From assembly GCA_029268555.1 (NCBI GenBank), contig JAQWNN010000023.1, positions 1-41,416 of the forward strand: a stretch of 41,416 bases of DNA, read 5' to 3'. Shown one piece after another: positions 1 through 8,446 of this stretch. Made by a program: the position numbers and the translations under genes. The notes under the pieces were generated by a model, which saw only the letters and a program-made list of their open reading frames with translations, ran no database searches and was not told where the DNA came from. Origin of the DNA: Flavobacteriaceae bacterium (lineage in GTDB: Bacteria; Bacteroidota; Bacteroidia; Flavobacteriales; Flavobacteriaceae). How positions within the stretch are numbered: position 1 is the stretch's first letter; the number at the start of each line of letters is the position of its first letter.

Positions 1-1845
1 ATTAAAGAAATAAAATCCTCTGCTAATTTTACTAATGAAACCCTTTTTTGGATCAGAAGAAACTATGATGGCACTTCCGATAAGTTTCTTGAATTATTTA
101 AATTAATAATGAAGGAATTTGATGGTATAAACATTTCAACAGATTCAGCTTTAGCAATAAAGGATCCTAATAGGGCTTTTGATATTTTATTGAATAATGA
201 AATCAAAGAATTTCAATACCCCATTAAATTATTTACTTCTCAATCAGTTAAAGAAAAATTGGTTTCTGGTGAAATACCTGCAGTTGAAGATCCTACTAAA
301 CCATTAATTTATAATGGGGCTTTATATTCAGGTTTGGCAAAGAGAAAAATTACTTTTTATACCGATCCCTTAACTAATGATTCTGAAACTATTAACTCCT
401 TTTATGGAGATAACAATTCCTTTTTAGATAAGAATGGAACATACTATATTTATAGAAAAGGATTAGTAGAAATCACAATGAATGTTTCTAAAGAAGAAAG
501 CTATGGTGATTATTTATATAACTTTTCTCATAGAAAGGAATCATCGCCTTACTTATATCAAATGCATTATTACCCTAACACATACGGGAATGTTTCAAGT
601 AAATTGATTAAAGAAGTTTACTTGAATGGAAAATTAATCAAAGAGGAAGTTGGGAATACGATTTACACATATGATTCGTCAGGAAATATTGAAGAAAAGG
701 CCTATTTTAAAAATGGTAATCTAGCAGAATTATTTGATAATGATGAAATCTTTGAATTTAAATTAAATAGTGGGAGAATCCTTAAAAACAGAAAAAATAC
801 TGAAACTTTTTTTGATGAAAACGGAGGTATTAAATTAAAGTATGAGTTTTTACAAGCAGATAATTATGCTTTTTATCAGGATTGTAAATGCTGTCCTACT
901 TTAGAAAATTATACTTCAAAAAGTAATAGACGCAGTATGGATCGCATAGATGACGAATGGAGAGATTCAGATTGTGCTGAATCTATGCAAGCACCATACA
1001 AGCCTATTATAAGCAGTAAAACAGAAACTTTTTATTCTAATGGTTTACCTAAATCTAGAGAGGTGTCATTGTGGAAACCTGCAGATAATACAGCCCAATT
1101 AAATGAAATATCATATTCTAGCGATAGAACATTGAGGGAATATTATAATTCTAAAGATATTAATTTCCCAAAAGGGAATGAATTCCGTTTTAGAATAGAT
1201 TTCAACCAAAATCAAGTGAAATCATATAAAGTTTTTAAAAATAGGGAAACTAGACACTTAGGCTACTCAATAAAAGAAAAGCCCGATGACATATCTGAAA
1301 TTTACTTTGTGAATGCAAGGAACGGTTTAAATGTTAGAGATAATAATTCATTGGATGGAAATAAAATAGGCAAATTACCCTATGGTTCTTTAGTTTATCT
1401 AACCAAGGAAAATCAAGGTGAATTAACAGTTACCGATACAGACCCTATAACAGGAGAGAAAAAACAAATCAAAGGAAATTGGGTTGGACTAATAAGTATG
1501 AATTATAAACCAACTTTTTTCAATGAAAACATTACAAATGGATATGCTTTTAACGGCTTTCTAACAAAGATAAAAACAGATTCTTTTGATTATTTCAAAT
1601 TCCTTGAAACAGAAAATAGAATAATCTCCAGTGAGCTTGAGGAAGGAAAAGCTTATTCATATAAAGGACAAAAATATACAGGGTTAGCAATAAGTTTTTA
1701 TGACAATGGACAGCTTGCTTTTGCAGCTAGTTATAAAGATGGTAAACTAAATGGATGGTGGAGAAAGTGGGAAGAAAATGGCTCTCTATTTCTTGAGAAA
1801 GAATATTTAGACGGAGAGATGGTTAGCGAAATAGATTTTAACTAA
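1..1845 (+). CDS. SH3b-domain protein with MORN-like C-terminus, 5' partial
   Basis: The reading frame is open from base 1, so the gene begins left of the window. The ATG at 109 is internal: bases 1-108 translate into a segment (ETLFWIRRNYDGTS, then KLIMKEF) that closely matches the middle of the next gene (ETLFWIRRDFDGTS, QLIMEEF). A bacterial SH3-like domain lies at about 1297-1575 (GLNVRD, then DTD..TG, then a GxWV element and YAFNGFL). The last 170 bases encode two MORN/YwqK-like repeats (YDNGQLAFAASYKDGKLNG). A cysteine-rich patch (CKCC) lies near base 890. It is the first of three tandem SH3b paralogues on this strand. The middle region is not recognised. It is probably a secreted or surface protein like its neighbours, but its signal peptide is outside the window. 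No enzyme motif is visible. Confidence 0.8.
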   Translation: MKEIKSSANFTNETLFWIRRNYDGTSDKFLELFKLIMKEFDGINISTDSALAIKDPNRAFDILLNNEIKEFQYPIKLFTSQSVKEKLVSGEIPAVEDPTKPLIYNGALYSGLAKRKITFYTDPLTNDSETINSFYGDNNSFLDKNGTYYIYRKGLVEITMNVSKEESYGDYLYNFSHRKESSPYLYQMHYYPNTYGNVSSKLIKEVYLNGKLIKEEVGNTIYTYDSSGNIEEKAYFKNGNLAELFDNDEIFEFKLNSGRILKNRKNTETFFDENGGIKLKYEFLQADNYAFYQDCKCCPTLENYTSKSNRRSMDRIDDEWRDSDCAESMQAPYKPIISSKTETFYSNGLPKSREVSLWKPADNTAQLNEISYSSDRTLREYYNSKDINFPKGNEFRFRIDFNQNQVKSYKVFKNRETRHLGYSIKEKPDDISEIYFVNARNGLNVRDNNSLDGNKIGKLPYGSLVYLTKENQGELTVTDTDPITGEKKQIKGNWVGLISMNYKPTFFNENITNGYAFNGFLTKIKTDSFDYFKFLETENRIISSELEEGKAYSYKGQKYTGLAISFYDNGQLAFAASYKDGKLNGWWRKWEENGSLFLEKEYLDGEMVSEIDFN

Positions 1846-1865
1846 ACTACAGGTATATCCTATTT

Positions 1866-1918
1866 ATTAAGTTTTAGGAAGAAAAATACGGTGTAGAGAT
1901 ATTGTAGATTTTAGGTAT
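1866..1918 (+). repeat. Intergenic repeat, copy A
   Basis: This copy lies just 3' of the first SH3b gene, in its sense orientation. Its core GTAGAGATATTGTAGATTTT and the preceding ATTAAGTT..AGG recur, read in the sense of the upstream gene, at 8376-8443 and 7297-7360. The 3' part GTAGATTTTAGGTAT (1904-1918) recurs exactly at 3241-3255. No clear palindrome is visible, so a plain terminator is unlikely. Confidence 0.6.
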
Positions 1919-1942
1919 ATTGGAACATCATCAATAGATACT

Positions 1943-3244
1943 ATGAAAAAGCTACTTCTTCTATTAATGCTTGTGCCTTTAATATCTTCTGGTCAAAAAT
2001 CGATAGAGGATAATATTGATAACTTAAAAGAGCTTATAACCGATCCAATGTATGGGGGTTCACCCAAATCATTTTTTAAAGGATATTGGATAGATACTTC
2101 TGGTATCTTAAAAATAGCTGAAACAACTTTCGGAATCCCAATTTTTAATTCTGGACCACACACTAAAGAATATTTTAGTAACATGTGTATGTGTGAAAAC
2201 TTTGGACACTATAATCCTTTTTTTTTAGATATGTTAATAGAATCAGTCAAGTCGTTATCGCCTTCTATTAAACTTCTTATTCAACCTTTATATGATTCCC
2301 ATTTTAAAAGGCCATTAAGAAAATTAATGCAAAATAAAATATCTGACTATTTTAAAGAAGATTCTGATAAAAATCTTCTTGAACAAATTAAAAATAAAGT
2401 TGACCATAATTCTCTTTTGAAAAAAATTGAATCCACTAATCCTAGCATTCCTGCAGAAACACTTTTTTGGATTAGGAGAGATTTTGATGGGACATCTTTT
2501 AAATTTTTAAAATTGTTTCAATTAATAATGGAGGAGTTTAGTGAATTTGAAAGTGAATATTATGTTTCAGCAAAAAGTGGTCTAAATGTTAGAGAACAGC
2601 CAAATTCTAATTCAAATAAAATAGGAATAATTCTCTATAATCAAAAAGTTAAAATTTTATCTAGAACAGGAAAAAAATTGACAATTAACGATACAGATAA
2701 AGGAACAGGAATTTTAAAAACTATTGATGGGGAATGGGTAGAGGTAATTTTCGGAACAAATTTAAAAGGATATGTTTTTGATGGATTTTTAAGAAAAAAT
2801 AGTTCCTCATTTTTAACAAGAAATAGTGGTACTACTTGGACAAATGGATTCTCTTTGTATACTTTTTCTGAGAATATGCCTGATTATTATATCGATATTT
2901 CATCTTGCGACCCTTGTGAAACACCTACTACTGAGTGCCATATGTGTGGTTATAGTTGGATGAAAGTTTATATAGATTCTTTTTCATTTGGAAGAAAATA
3001 TCAAAATGACTTTTTTTATGAAGAGGACGAAACTTGGTTTTATGAAAAAAATGAAACAATATGGAGCGTTAATTCTAGAAGTGGATATACTGGTCAGTAT
3101 GAAACAAATAGAATATATTGGATACCTGCCGATTCAGAAACTTTAGAAATTGAAAAAATACGTTTAAAAAATAAGCCAATATTAGATTTTATTAAATTGA
3201 AACAGAAAGAAGAAAATGAAGCTATAGAAAAAGATTTAATGTAG
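1943..3244 (+). CDS. Secreted SH3b-domain protein (433 aa)
   Basis: The N-terminus MKKLLLLLMLVPLISSGQ is a typical signal peptide, with cleavage likely near residue 17. Residues about 19-200 form an unrecognised region whose last part (ETLFWIRRDFDGTS) is shared with the preceding gene. An SH3b-like domain follows at about 205-285 (YYVSAKSGLNVRE, NDTDKGTG, GEWVEV, GYVFDGFL). The C-terminal 150 residues hold a cysteine cluster (CDPCETPTTECHMCGYS) that could bind metal or form disulfides. No homologous enzyme is recognised. The 97-base gap from the previous gene carries the intergenic repeat, and 35 bases separate it from the next paralogue. A periplasmic or surface role is inferred from the signal peptide only. 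Confidence 0.8.
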   Translation: MKKLLLLLMLVPLISSGQKSIEDNIDNLKELITDPMYGGSPKSFFKGYWIDTSGILKIAETTFGIPIFNSGPHTKEYFSNMCMCENFGHYNPFFLDMLIESVKSLSPSIKLLIQPLYDSHFKRPLRKLMQNKISDYFKEDSDKNLLEQIKNKVDHNSLLKKIESTNPSIPAETLFWIRRDFDGTSFKFLKLFQLIMEEFSEFESEYYVSAKSGLNVREQPNSNSNKIGIILYNQKVKILSRTGKKLTINDTDKGTGILKTIDGEWVEVIFGTNLKGYVFDGFLRKNSSSFLTRNSGTTWTNGFSLYTFSENMPDYYIDISSCDPCETPTTECHMCGYSWMKVYIDSFSFGRKYQNDFFYEEDETWFYEKNETIWSVNSRSGYTGQYETNRIYWIPADSETLEIEKIRLKNKPILDFIKLKQKEENEAIEKDLM

Positions 3245-3255
3245 ATTTTAGGTAT
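3231..3255 (+). repeat. Intergenic repeat, partial copy D
   Basis: GATTTAATGTAGATTTTAGGTAT matches the 3' half of copy A, with 15 identical bases at 3241-3255. The TAG inside this repeat is the stop codon of the 433-residue SH3b protein, so the repeat spans the end of the gene. Confidence 0.5.
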
Positions 3256-3279
3256 CTTAATCTATCTTTCATAAAATCA

Positions 3280-4992
3280 ATGAGAAAATTAATTCTTTTT
3301 TTACTGTTTGTTCCCTTAATTTCTCTTAGTCAAGATTATTATGTTTCCGCAAAAGGAGGTTTAAATGTTCGTGAGGCTCCTGAAGCTAAAGCAAAGAAAG
3401 TGTCAACTCTTTCATATGGCACATTTGTTTCAATTAAATCAAGAACAGCTATTAAATTGAGTATAAGCGACACTGATAAAAGAACAGGTGTTAAAAACCA
3501 AATTGAAGGGGAATGGGTTAAGATTGTTTCAGAAAACAATATATCAGGATATGTTTTTGATGGTTTTTTAAAAAAATATACTGGACAAGTCTCAATAATT
3601 ATTCTTAAATATTCAAATTATCGCCTTGGAATAGATGAATTTGAGCCATACATAATCCCAGAAAATCAAGAAGTATTTGAATATCATTCAGGTGCTTTTA
3701 TTGATCCCTGTAGTCTATTTGAAGAATCACTTCGTCCACTTTATGACTGGGGTCAATCAAAGGAATCTTGTGGTTTATCTTTGTTTGAAAAAGATTGGGA
3801 AATGGTATATAATAAATTTTTCAAAAATAAATTTTTAAAATTATCATATGTTAAATTCCCATATCTTGAAAATAAGTTAAAAATTAAAAAAGTTGAATTA
3901 TTAGATGAAAGATTAAAGTCAATAAGTGACTTTTCAAATATTTCTTCTGATCATATCATTACAAAATTTGATGAATGCAACTTAGAGGACGCCCAATACC
4001 AAAAGCAGTTTGCTGAATTGAGGCTTCCAAAATTAATGGGAATTGAAGATGAAGATAAATCAATAATTTGGAGTTGCTCAAAAGTGCATATTGATCTTGA
4101 CTGGGATTTAAATAAAAATAGTCCTATAAAGGAAATTTATGACGAAGAGGAATTAGATGGTGAAGGGGAAAAGATATTTTATTATGCTTTTAAAGCAGAT
4201 AGTAAAACACATATTGGAGACAATTATTTTGTTTTAAAAGATGATAATACCATAATTCTTTATGATGAAATTACCCAACAACAGAATTTTGATAAAAGCA
4301 CAAGAGAAGCTGCAAAAACTTACAGAAATCTCAATGACATTAGTGAATTAAATAAATTAAACCTTTATGCTTATACAAGAGAAGGAAAATTCAAACTAGA
4401 ATTAATAGATTCAAAGATAAATCGCTTACCAATTTATTGCGAAAATGAGGGAGCCACAAAGCAAATAGAAATTCGCTACAATAAAATTAACTCGGAAATA
4501 TTATTTATCTCTACTGCTGATTTAGTAATTGATAATTCATTTATTAATACATCCCCATTTAAACATAATCAGTGGGCAGATGCCTACGATGACTTATTAT
4601 TCCCCTCGAATTCTGATAACAAAAATGTAACATTCCATAAATTTGGATACAATAATGCTTTAATTGCATCTGTATCAGCAAATACTTTAGCTCTTTCAAA
4701 CCCCTGTATAGTAGGGGAAGAAGAGGCGTTTGATAGAAAGGATAGTCCAATTAGATACAATTGTAATATTAAATATCCTGTAAAAAGGGATTATAGTGCA
4801 TATTATTACATTGAAGGAGACAAAGTACTTTTGTTATCATATTTCGATGATGAGATTAAAGGATTTCAAGACATTAATAATGACGGAGTTTTAGATATTG
4901 TTATGAGAAAAAGAATCTATTTTAGTAATGAGAAAGGATTTTATATATATAATCTAATAACAAACCAAAGGGACGAAAAAGAACGTTGTTGA
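3280..4992 (+). CDS. Secreted SH3b-domain protein (570 aa)
   Basis: The signal peptide MRKLILFLLFVPLISLSQ is followed at once by an SH3b-like domain, residues about 19-100 (YYVSAKGGLNVREAPEAK, SDTDKRTG, GEWVKI, GYVFDGFLKKY). This domain is nearly the same as the one in the preceding gene. The upstream domain with the ETLFWIRR element is absent, so the paralogues differ by module. Residues about 105-540 are not recognised and are rich in acidic and aromatic residues. Near the end, DINNDGVLDIV has the DxNxDGxxD calcium-loop pattern seen in FG-GAP/VCBS proteins. The protein is probably exported. No catalytic motif is evident. Confidence 0.8.
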   Translation: MRKLILFLLFVPLISLSQDYYVSAKGGLNVREAPEAKAKKVSTLSYGTFVSIKSRTAIKLSISDTDKRTGVKNQIEGEWVKIVSENNISGYVFDGFLKKYTGQVSIIILKYSNYRLGIDEFEPYIIPENQEVFEYHSGAFIDPCSLFEESLRPLYDWGQSKESCGLSLFEKDWEMVYNKFFKNKFLKLSYVKFPYLENKLKIKKVELLDERLKSISDFSNISSDHIITKFDECNLEDAQYQKQFAELRLPKLMGIEDEDKSIIWSCSKVHIDLDWDLNKNSPIKEIYDEEELDGEGEKIFYYAFKADSKTHIGDNYFVLKDDNTIILYDEITQQQNFDKSTREAAKTYRNLNDISELNKLNLYAYTREGKFKLELIDSKINRLPIYCENEGATKQIEIRYNKINSEILFISTADLVIDNSFINTSPFKHNQWADAYDDLLFPSNSDNKNVTFHKFGYNNALIASVSANTLALSNPCIVGEEEAFDRKDSPIRYNCNIKYPVKRDYSAYYYIEGDKVLLLSYFDDEIKGFQDINNDGVLDIVMRKRIYFSNEKGFYIYNLITNQRDEKERC

Positions 4993-5053
4993 TAACTCAA
5001 AATTTACTTAATAAAATCCTGAACTAAAATAAATATAATTTTATCCTAACCTC

Positions 5054-5078
5054 AAAAAAATCCTCTTAATTAGGATTT
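5054..5078 (-). terminator. Candidate terminator of the acetoacetyl-CoA synthetase gene
   Basis: Read on the - strand, AAATCCT and AGGATTT pair across a short AT-rich loop and run into a U-tract (A run at 5054-5060 on +). It lies about 210 bases beyond the stop of the synthetase gene. The rest of the 4993-5289 gap shows no gene with a start codon. Confidence 0.4.
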
Positions 5079-5289
5079 AAAAAATGAGTTTTCATAAACC
5101 ATTACAAGGGCTTTGCAATTACGTTAACTTTGTTTAACATAGCTGTTAAGCTTGATTCCGCTATAATTTAAAGTTGCAGCACAATTTCTTCTTTTTATAA
5201 CCCAAAATCCAGTTATTGTTTCGGTAATGCCTCCTAAAAAGAGAGCTTATCTTTAAACCTAAAAAAGAATTTATAGATTCAATTTAGAA

Positions 5290-7164
5290 TCAAGCTAAGC
5301 TTTTGGAAAAATTTTCATAAAATTTTACAAACCAATCAATAGATTTAGGATTTTTTAATGAATCCTTGCTAATTATATTACTTAGTTTATCTCCTTTTAG
5401 AATTTTTTTAATAGGAACTTCTACTTTTTTTCCACTTAAGGTATAGGGAATATCTGGTGTTTGAAAAATAAAATCTGGCACATGTCTGGGAGAACAGCTA
5501 ATTCTAATTAAAGATTTAATTTCCTTATCGTCAATTTTTGAAAAAGATTTTATAAAAAGAATTAATTTATTGTCATTCCTAGAGTCTAAATGAATTATTA
5601 AGCTGTCATCTACATAGCTTAAGTTTTTTATAGAACTATATATTTCTGATGTCCCTATCCTAACACCAGATCTATTTAATGTTGAATCGGAGCGACCATG
5701 AACAATAATCCCGTCACTAAGAGTCTGAGTAACCCAATCGCCATGATTCCAAATATTATCAAATTTTGAAAAATAACTTTTCTTGTAATTAATATAATCT
5801 TTATCATTCCATAAATAGAGAGGCATTGAAATAAATGGTTTTGTTAAAACAAGTTCTCCCATTTCATTTACAACTTGAACACCTTTATCGTTCCAAACTT
5901 CAACAGATGCACCTAACATTTTACATTGAATTTCTCCCGGAATTTCAGGTAAATCTAAATTTCCTCCAATAAATCCTGTACACACATCTGTTCCTCCGCT
6001 TAAAGAAATAATATGTGTTTTTGGAAATATTTTATTTAAACCTAAATGAGTTTCTCTATACAATGGAGATCCAGTTGAACCAATTGTTTTTAAATGTGAA
6101 AAATCAAATGAATCAAAATCATTGGAGTTCTGCGATAATAGGTTTTCAAAAAAGACAGCACCATGACCAAAATGATTAATTTTTGCTTTGTTTACTAATC
6201 GCCAAAGGACTCTATTATCTGGAAAAACTGAAGATCCATTATATATACATAAAGAACAGCCTAGTAAAAGACTGCCCAACGAATAATTCCACATCATCCA
6301 ACCAGTTGTAGAATACCAAAAATAGGTGTCCTTTTCACAAACATTTTGATGTATAGCTAAAGCTTTAGAATGTTCTAAAATCATTCCTCCAGTTCTATGC
6401 GTTATAGCTTTCGGTTTTCCAGTGGTTCCAGAAGAAAATAAAATCCAAATCGGATGATTAAAATCAACTGATTTAAAATTTAATTCCACATCATTAAAAA
6501 CAGTAGTGAATATTGATTTAGTATTTAAATCAAATAAGGAGGAAATGGATTTTATAGATTTTTTAAGATTTAAAACTTTAGAATCTAAAGAAAACTCCTT
6601 CCCATTGAATTTATATTTAGAATGATAAAATAAAAATTTTGGTTGTATTTGATTAAATCTATCTAAGACTGAATCATATCCAAAATCTGGGGAACAAGAT
6701 GACCAAATTGCACCTAAAGAATTGACAGCTAAAAAAGCAGCAATAACTTCAGGGGTATTTGAACAATACCCAACTACTCTGTCGCCTACTTTTATGTCAT
6801 TATCAATTAAAGTTTGTTGAAATTCTAAAGTTTTATTTTTTAAAGAATTCCAAGAAATTTCTACATATTGTCCATCCTCGTCTTGGTATTTAATTGCAGG
6901 GGTTTTAAGCCTCTCGTTTTTAAATATATTTTTAGAATAACTAATTTTAGCTTTATTAAACCATTGTGTCCTGGTAAAATCTTTATTGAACTTATAAATT
7001 GATTTTGGAGCGGTATCAAATTTTATTTGAAAAAAATTGGCAATTGATTTCCAAAAATCAGAGATTTCATTAATGCTCCAATTATGTAAATCATTATAAG
7101 TTTCAAAATTTAATTTATTTTTTGATTTTAGATATTGATTATACTTATTTAATATCGTTTTCAA
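5290..7164 (-). CDS. Acetoacetyl-CoA synthetase (acetoacetate--CoA ligase)
   Basis: This is an adenylate-forming acyl-CoA synthetase of 624 residues, close to the usual AACS length. Visible motifs are the AMP-binding loop SSGTTGKPK (244-252), the GGTDVCT motif (390-396) followed by PGEIQC, which is distinctive for AACS over acetyl-CoA synthetase, the hinge/RSD region (GDWVTQT..GRSDSTLNRSGVRIG) and the C-terminal catalytic lysine region TLSGKKVEVP (575-584). The family activates acetoacetate to acetoacetyl-CoA with ATP, in the cytoplasm, feeding ketone bodies into central carbon or lipid metabolism (EC 6.2.1.16). The only start codon available is TTG at 7164; an in-frame TAA lies three codons upstream and no ATG occurs near it. 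It stands alone between accessory genes. Confidence 0.88.
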   Translation of the reverse strand: MKTILNKYNQYLKSKNKLNFETYNDLHNWSINEISDFWKSIANFFQIKFDTAPKSIYKFNKDFTRTQWFNKAKISYSKNIFKNERLKTPAIKYQDEDGQYVEISWNSLKNKTLEFQQTLIDNDIKVGDRVVGYCSNTPEVIAAFLAVNSLGAIWSSCSPDFGYDSVLDRFNQIQPKFLFYHSKYKFNGKEFSLDSKVLNLKKSIKSISSLFDLNTKSIFTTVFNDVELNFKSVDFNHPIWILFSSGTTGKPKAITHRTGGMILEHSKALAIHQNVCEKDTYFWYSTTGWMMWNYSLGSLLLGCSLCIYNGSSVFPDNRVLWRLVNKAKINHFGHGAVFFENLLSQNSNDFDSFDFSHLKTIGSTGSPLYRETHLGLNKIFPKTHIISLSGGTDVCTGFIGGNLDLPEIPGEIQCKMLGASVEVWNDKGVQVVNEMGELVLTKPFISMPLYLWNDKDYINYKKSYFSKFDNIWNHGDWVTQTLSDGIIVHGRSDSTLNRSGVRIGTSEIYSSIKNLSYVDDSLIIHLDSRNDNKLILFIKSFSKIDDKEIKSLIRISCSPRHVPDFIFQTPDIPYTLSGKKVEVPIKKILKGDKLSNIISKDSLKNPKSIDWFVKFYENFSKSLA

Positions 7165-7296
7165 ATTATATTATTTATATAAAAAATGGTTCAAATTAAT
7201 TTTTAAAGCGTTTTAGGCTCTGAAAAAGCAATATGGCTTTGAACATGAGCCAATCTTGATATTAAAGATAGGTTAATTAAAGTGCGAATATAATTT

Positions 7297-7360
7297 TAAA
7301 ATCTACAATATTTCTACTAAGAGTCCCCATGAAATTAATGAAGATAAGATGCCGATGATT
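7297..7360 (-). repeat. Intergenic repeat, copy C
   Basis: Read on the - strand: a CATCGGCAT..CTTCATTAATTTCA element, then GTAGAAATATTGTAGATTTTA. It lies about 18 bases after the stop of the 133-residue secreted protein and in its sense orientation. The core differs from copy A by one base. Confidence 0.55.
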
Positions 7361-7377
7361 GTAATACTTGTCTATAA

Positions 7378-7779
7378 TTAATTTTGAATTGGTATTAGTT
7401 TAAGTTCATTTGAACCGAAAAACATCTCTCCAATTAGCCTTACAGTTTCTTTTGTTAATTCTTCCTCTGAAGTAAAATTTTTTAATTGGAATTCAGTTAA
7501 ATCCATTGATAATAGTTTATTATCTTTTTGATTAATATGAATTGCCGTATACAAGTGGTATCGTAATATTTTCTCAAGGGTTATTTTGGTGCCTGGATAA
7601 TAAGTTTGAAAACCCTCTAGACTTTTAAATGTAGTTTTTAATGTTCTGTAAGGCTTCTGAAATCCTAATTCATCTTTAAAGCGAAGAGCCTCATACTGAA
7701 TAATAGAATCTTGAGAATACCCTTTAGATAAGATCGAAGTGAAACTTAATACGATAAATGTTTTTATATTCAATTTCAT
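7378..7779 (-). CDS. Small secreted protein of unknown function (133 aa)
   Basis: The ATG at 7779 opens a protein with a clear signal peptide (MKLNIKTFIVLSFTSILSKGYSQ, cleavage near residue 22). The mature part is about 110 residues, mixed alpha/beta in appearance, with no cysteines and no recognised motif. It lies between two copies of the intergenic repeat, 102 bases downstream of the broken NTF2-like gene and on the same strand. The product is probably periplasmic; its role is unknown. Confidence 0.6.
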   Translation of the reverse strand: MKLNIKTFIVLSFTSILSKGYSQDSIIQYEALRFKDELGFQKPYRTLKTTFKSLEGFQTYYPGTKITLEKILRYHLYTAIHINQKDNKLLSMDLTEFQLKNFTSEEELTKETVRLIGEMFFGSNELKLIPIQN

Positions 7780-7881
7780 ATATAGGATTCTTGAAGTAAC
7801 ATTAATCTTAAGACTGGAATATACATTTTAAAGTTAGCTTAACTTAATAAAGAGAATATAACTATTATTTAATTTAATTCT

Positions 7882-8355
7882 TTATTTTGCGACAGCGGTG
7901 AAAGGTATCAAAGCAGTAATTTTAAAATTTTCATTTACTTTTTTCAAGACATATGCTGATTTACGATCAATAGGTTTCATAATGGTGGAATCTTTCAAAA
8001 AGCGAGTATAATTCATTTCTATATAAGCTAGATTATTTTCTCTCCTGAAATATTGCCACCCATTGAGTTTTGAATATCCATAATTATTTCTCTCTAATTC
8101 TTCAAAAGTCGCGATTAAATAGTTCTTTATTTCAATACTATTTTTAAGAATCAGGGTTGATCCATCTTGATAATAGATTGACATAGGTGCCGTATAAACT
8201 TCACTTGAAATCCTATCGTAATCACCATCCGATCAATAAGCCACGTATTTGTCAAACATTTGTTGAACTTCTTCATCAATAATTGGATTCTGAGCGCTTA
8301 GATTAAATGTTATCAGGTATATTAAATATTTAAACTTTTCATTTGATTGATTCAT
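7882..8355 (-). pseudogene. NTF2/SnoaL-like secreted protein, interrupted by one in-frame TGA
   Basis: An ATG at 8355 opens a frame that reads through to the TAA at 7882-7884 in exactly 158 codons. The only interruption is a TGA at codon 41 (8233-8235). The N-terminus (MNQSNEKFKYLIYLITFNLS, then AQ) looks like a signal peptide. Codons around the stop read FDKYVAY(stop)SDGDYDRISSEVY, which fits the opening helix of NTF2-like proteins, where a tryptophan is common; TGG to TGA explains the stop. The part after the stop could be re-initiated at ATG 8184 (100 residues, IYYQDGSTLIL onward) but would lack the signal peptide. A recent nonsense mutation or a sequence error is most likely. Confidence 0.7.
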
Positions 8356-8375
8356 GATTAATAAGCTACTTATAT

Positions 8376-8443
8376 AAAAACTCTACAATATCTCTACTCT
8401 TTGTTTTTTACCTGAACTTAATGAAGAAGATATGGCGATGATT
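8376..8443 (-). repeat. Intergenic repeat, copy B
   Basis: On the - strand: AATCATCGCCATATCTTCTT, then CATTAAGTTCAGG and GTAGAGATATTGTAGA. It begins three bases after the stop of the metallo-beta-lactamase-fold gene. The 15-base core GTAGAGATATTGTAG is identical to copy A, and the upstream CATCG.CAT..CTTCATTAA part is shared with copy C. Confidence 0.6.
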
Positions 8444-8446
8444 TAG

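Noticed and set aside
5081-5289. Stop-to-stop frame of about 40 codons on - before the synthetase 3' end
   Set aside because: It has no start codon and no similarity I recognise; expected by chance in DNA of this composition.
8233-8235. TGA recoded as an amino acid
   Set aside because: TGA serves as a normal stop elsewhere in this window, and no selenocysteine-type structure is evident after it.
1866-8443. Integron cassette array with attC sites
   Set aside because: The intergenic repeats lack the imperfect palindrome and the core sites of attC, and no integron integrase is present.
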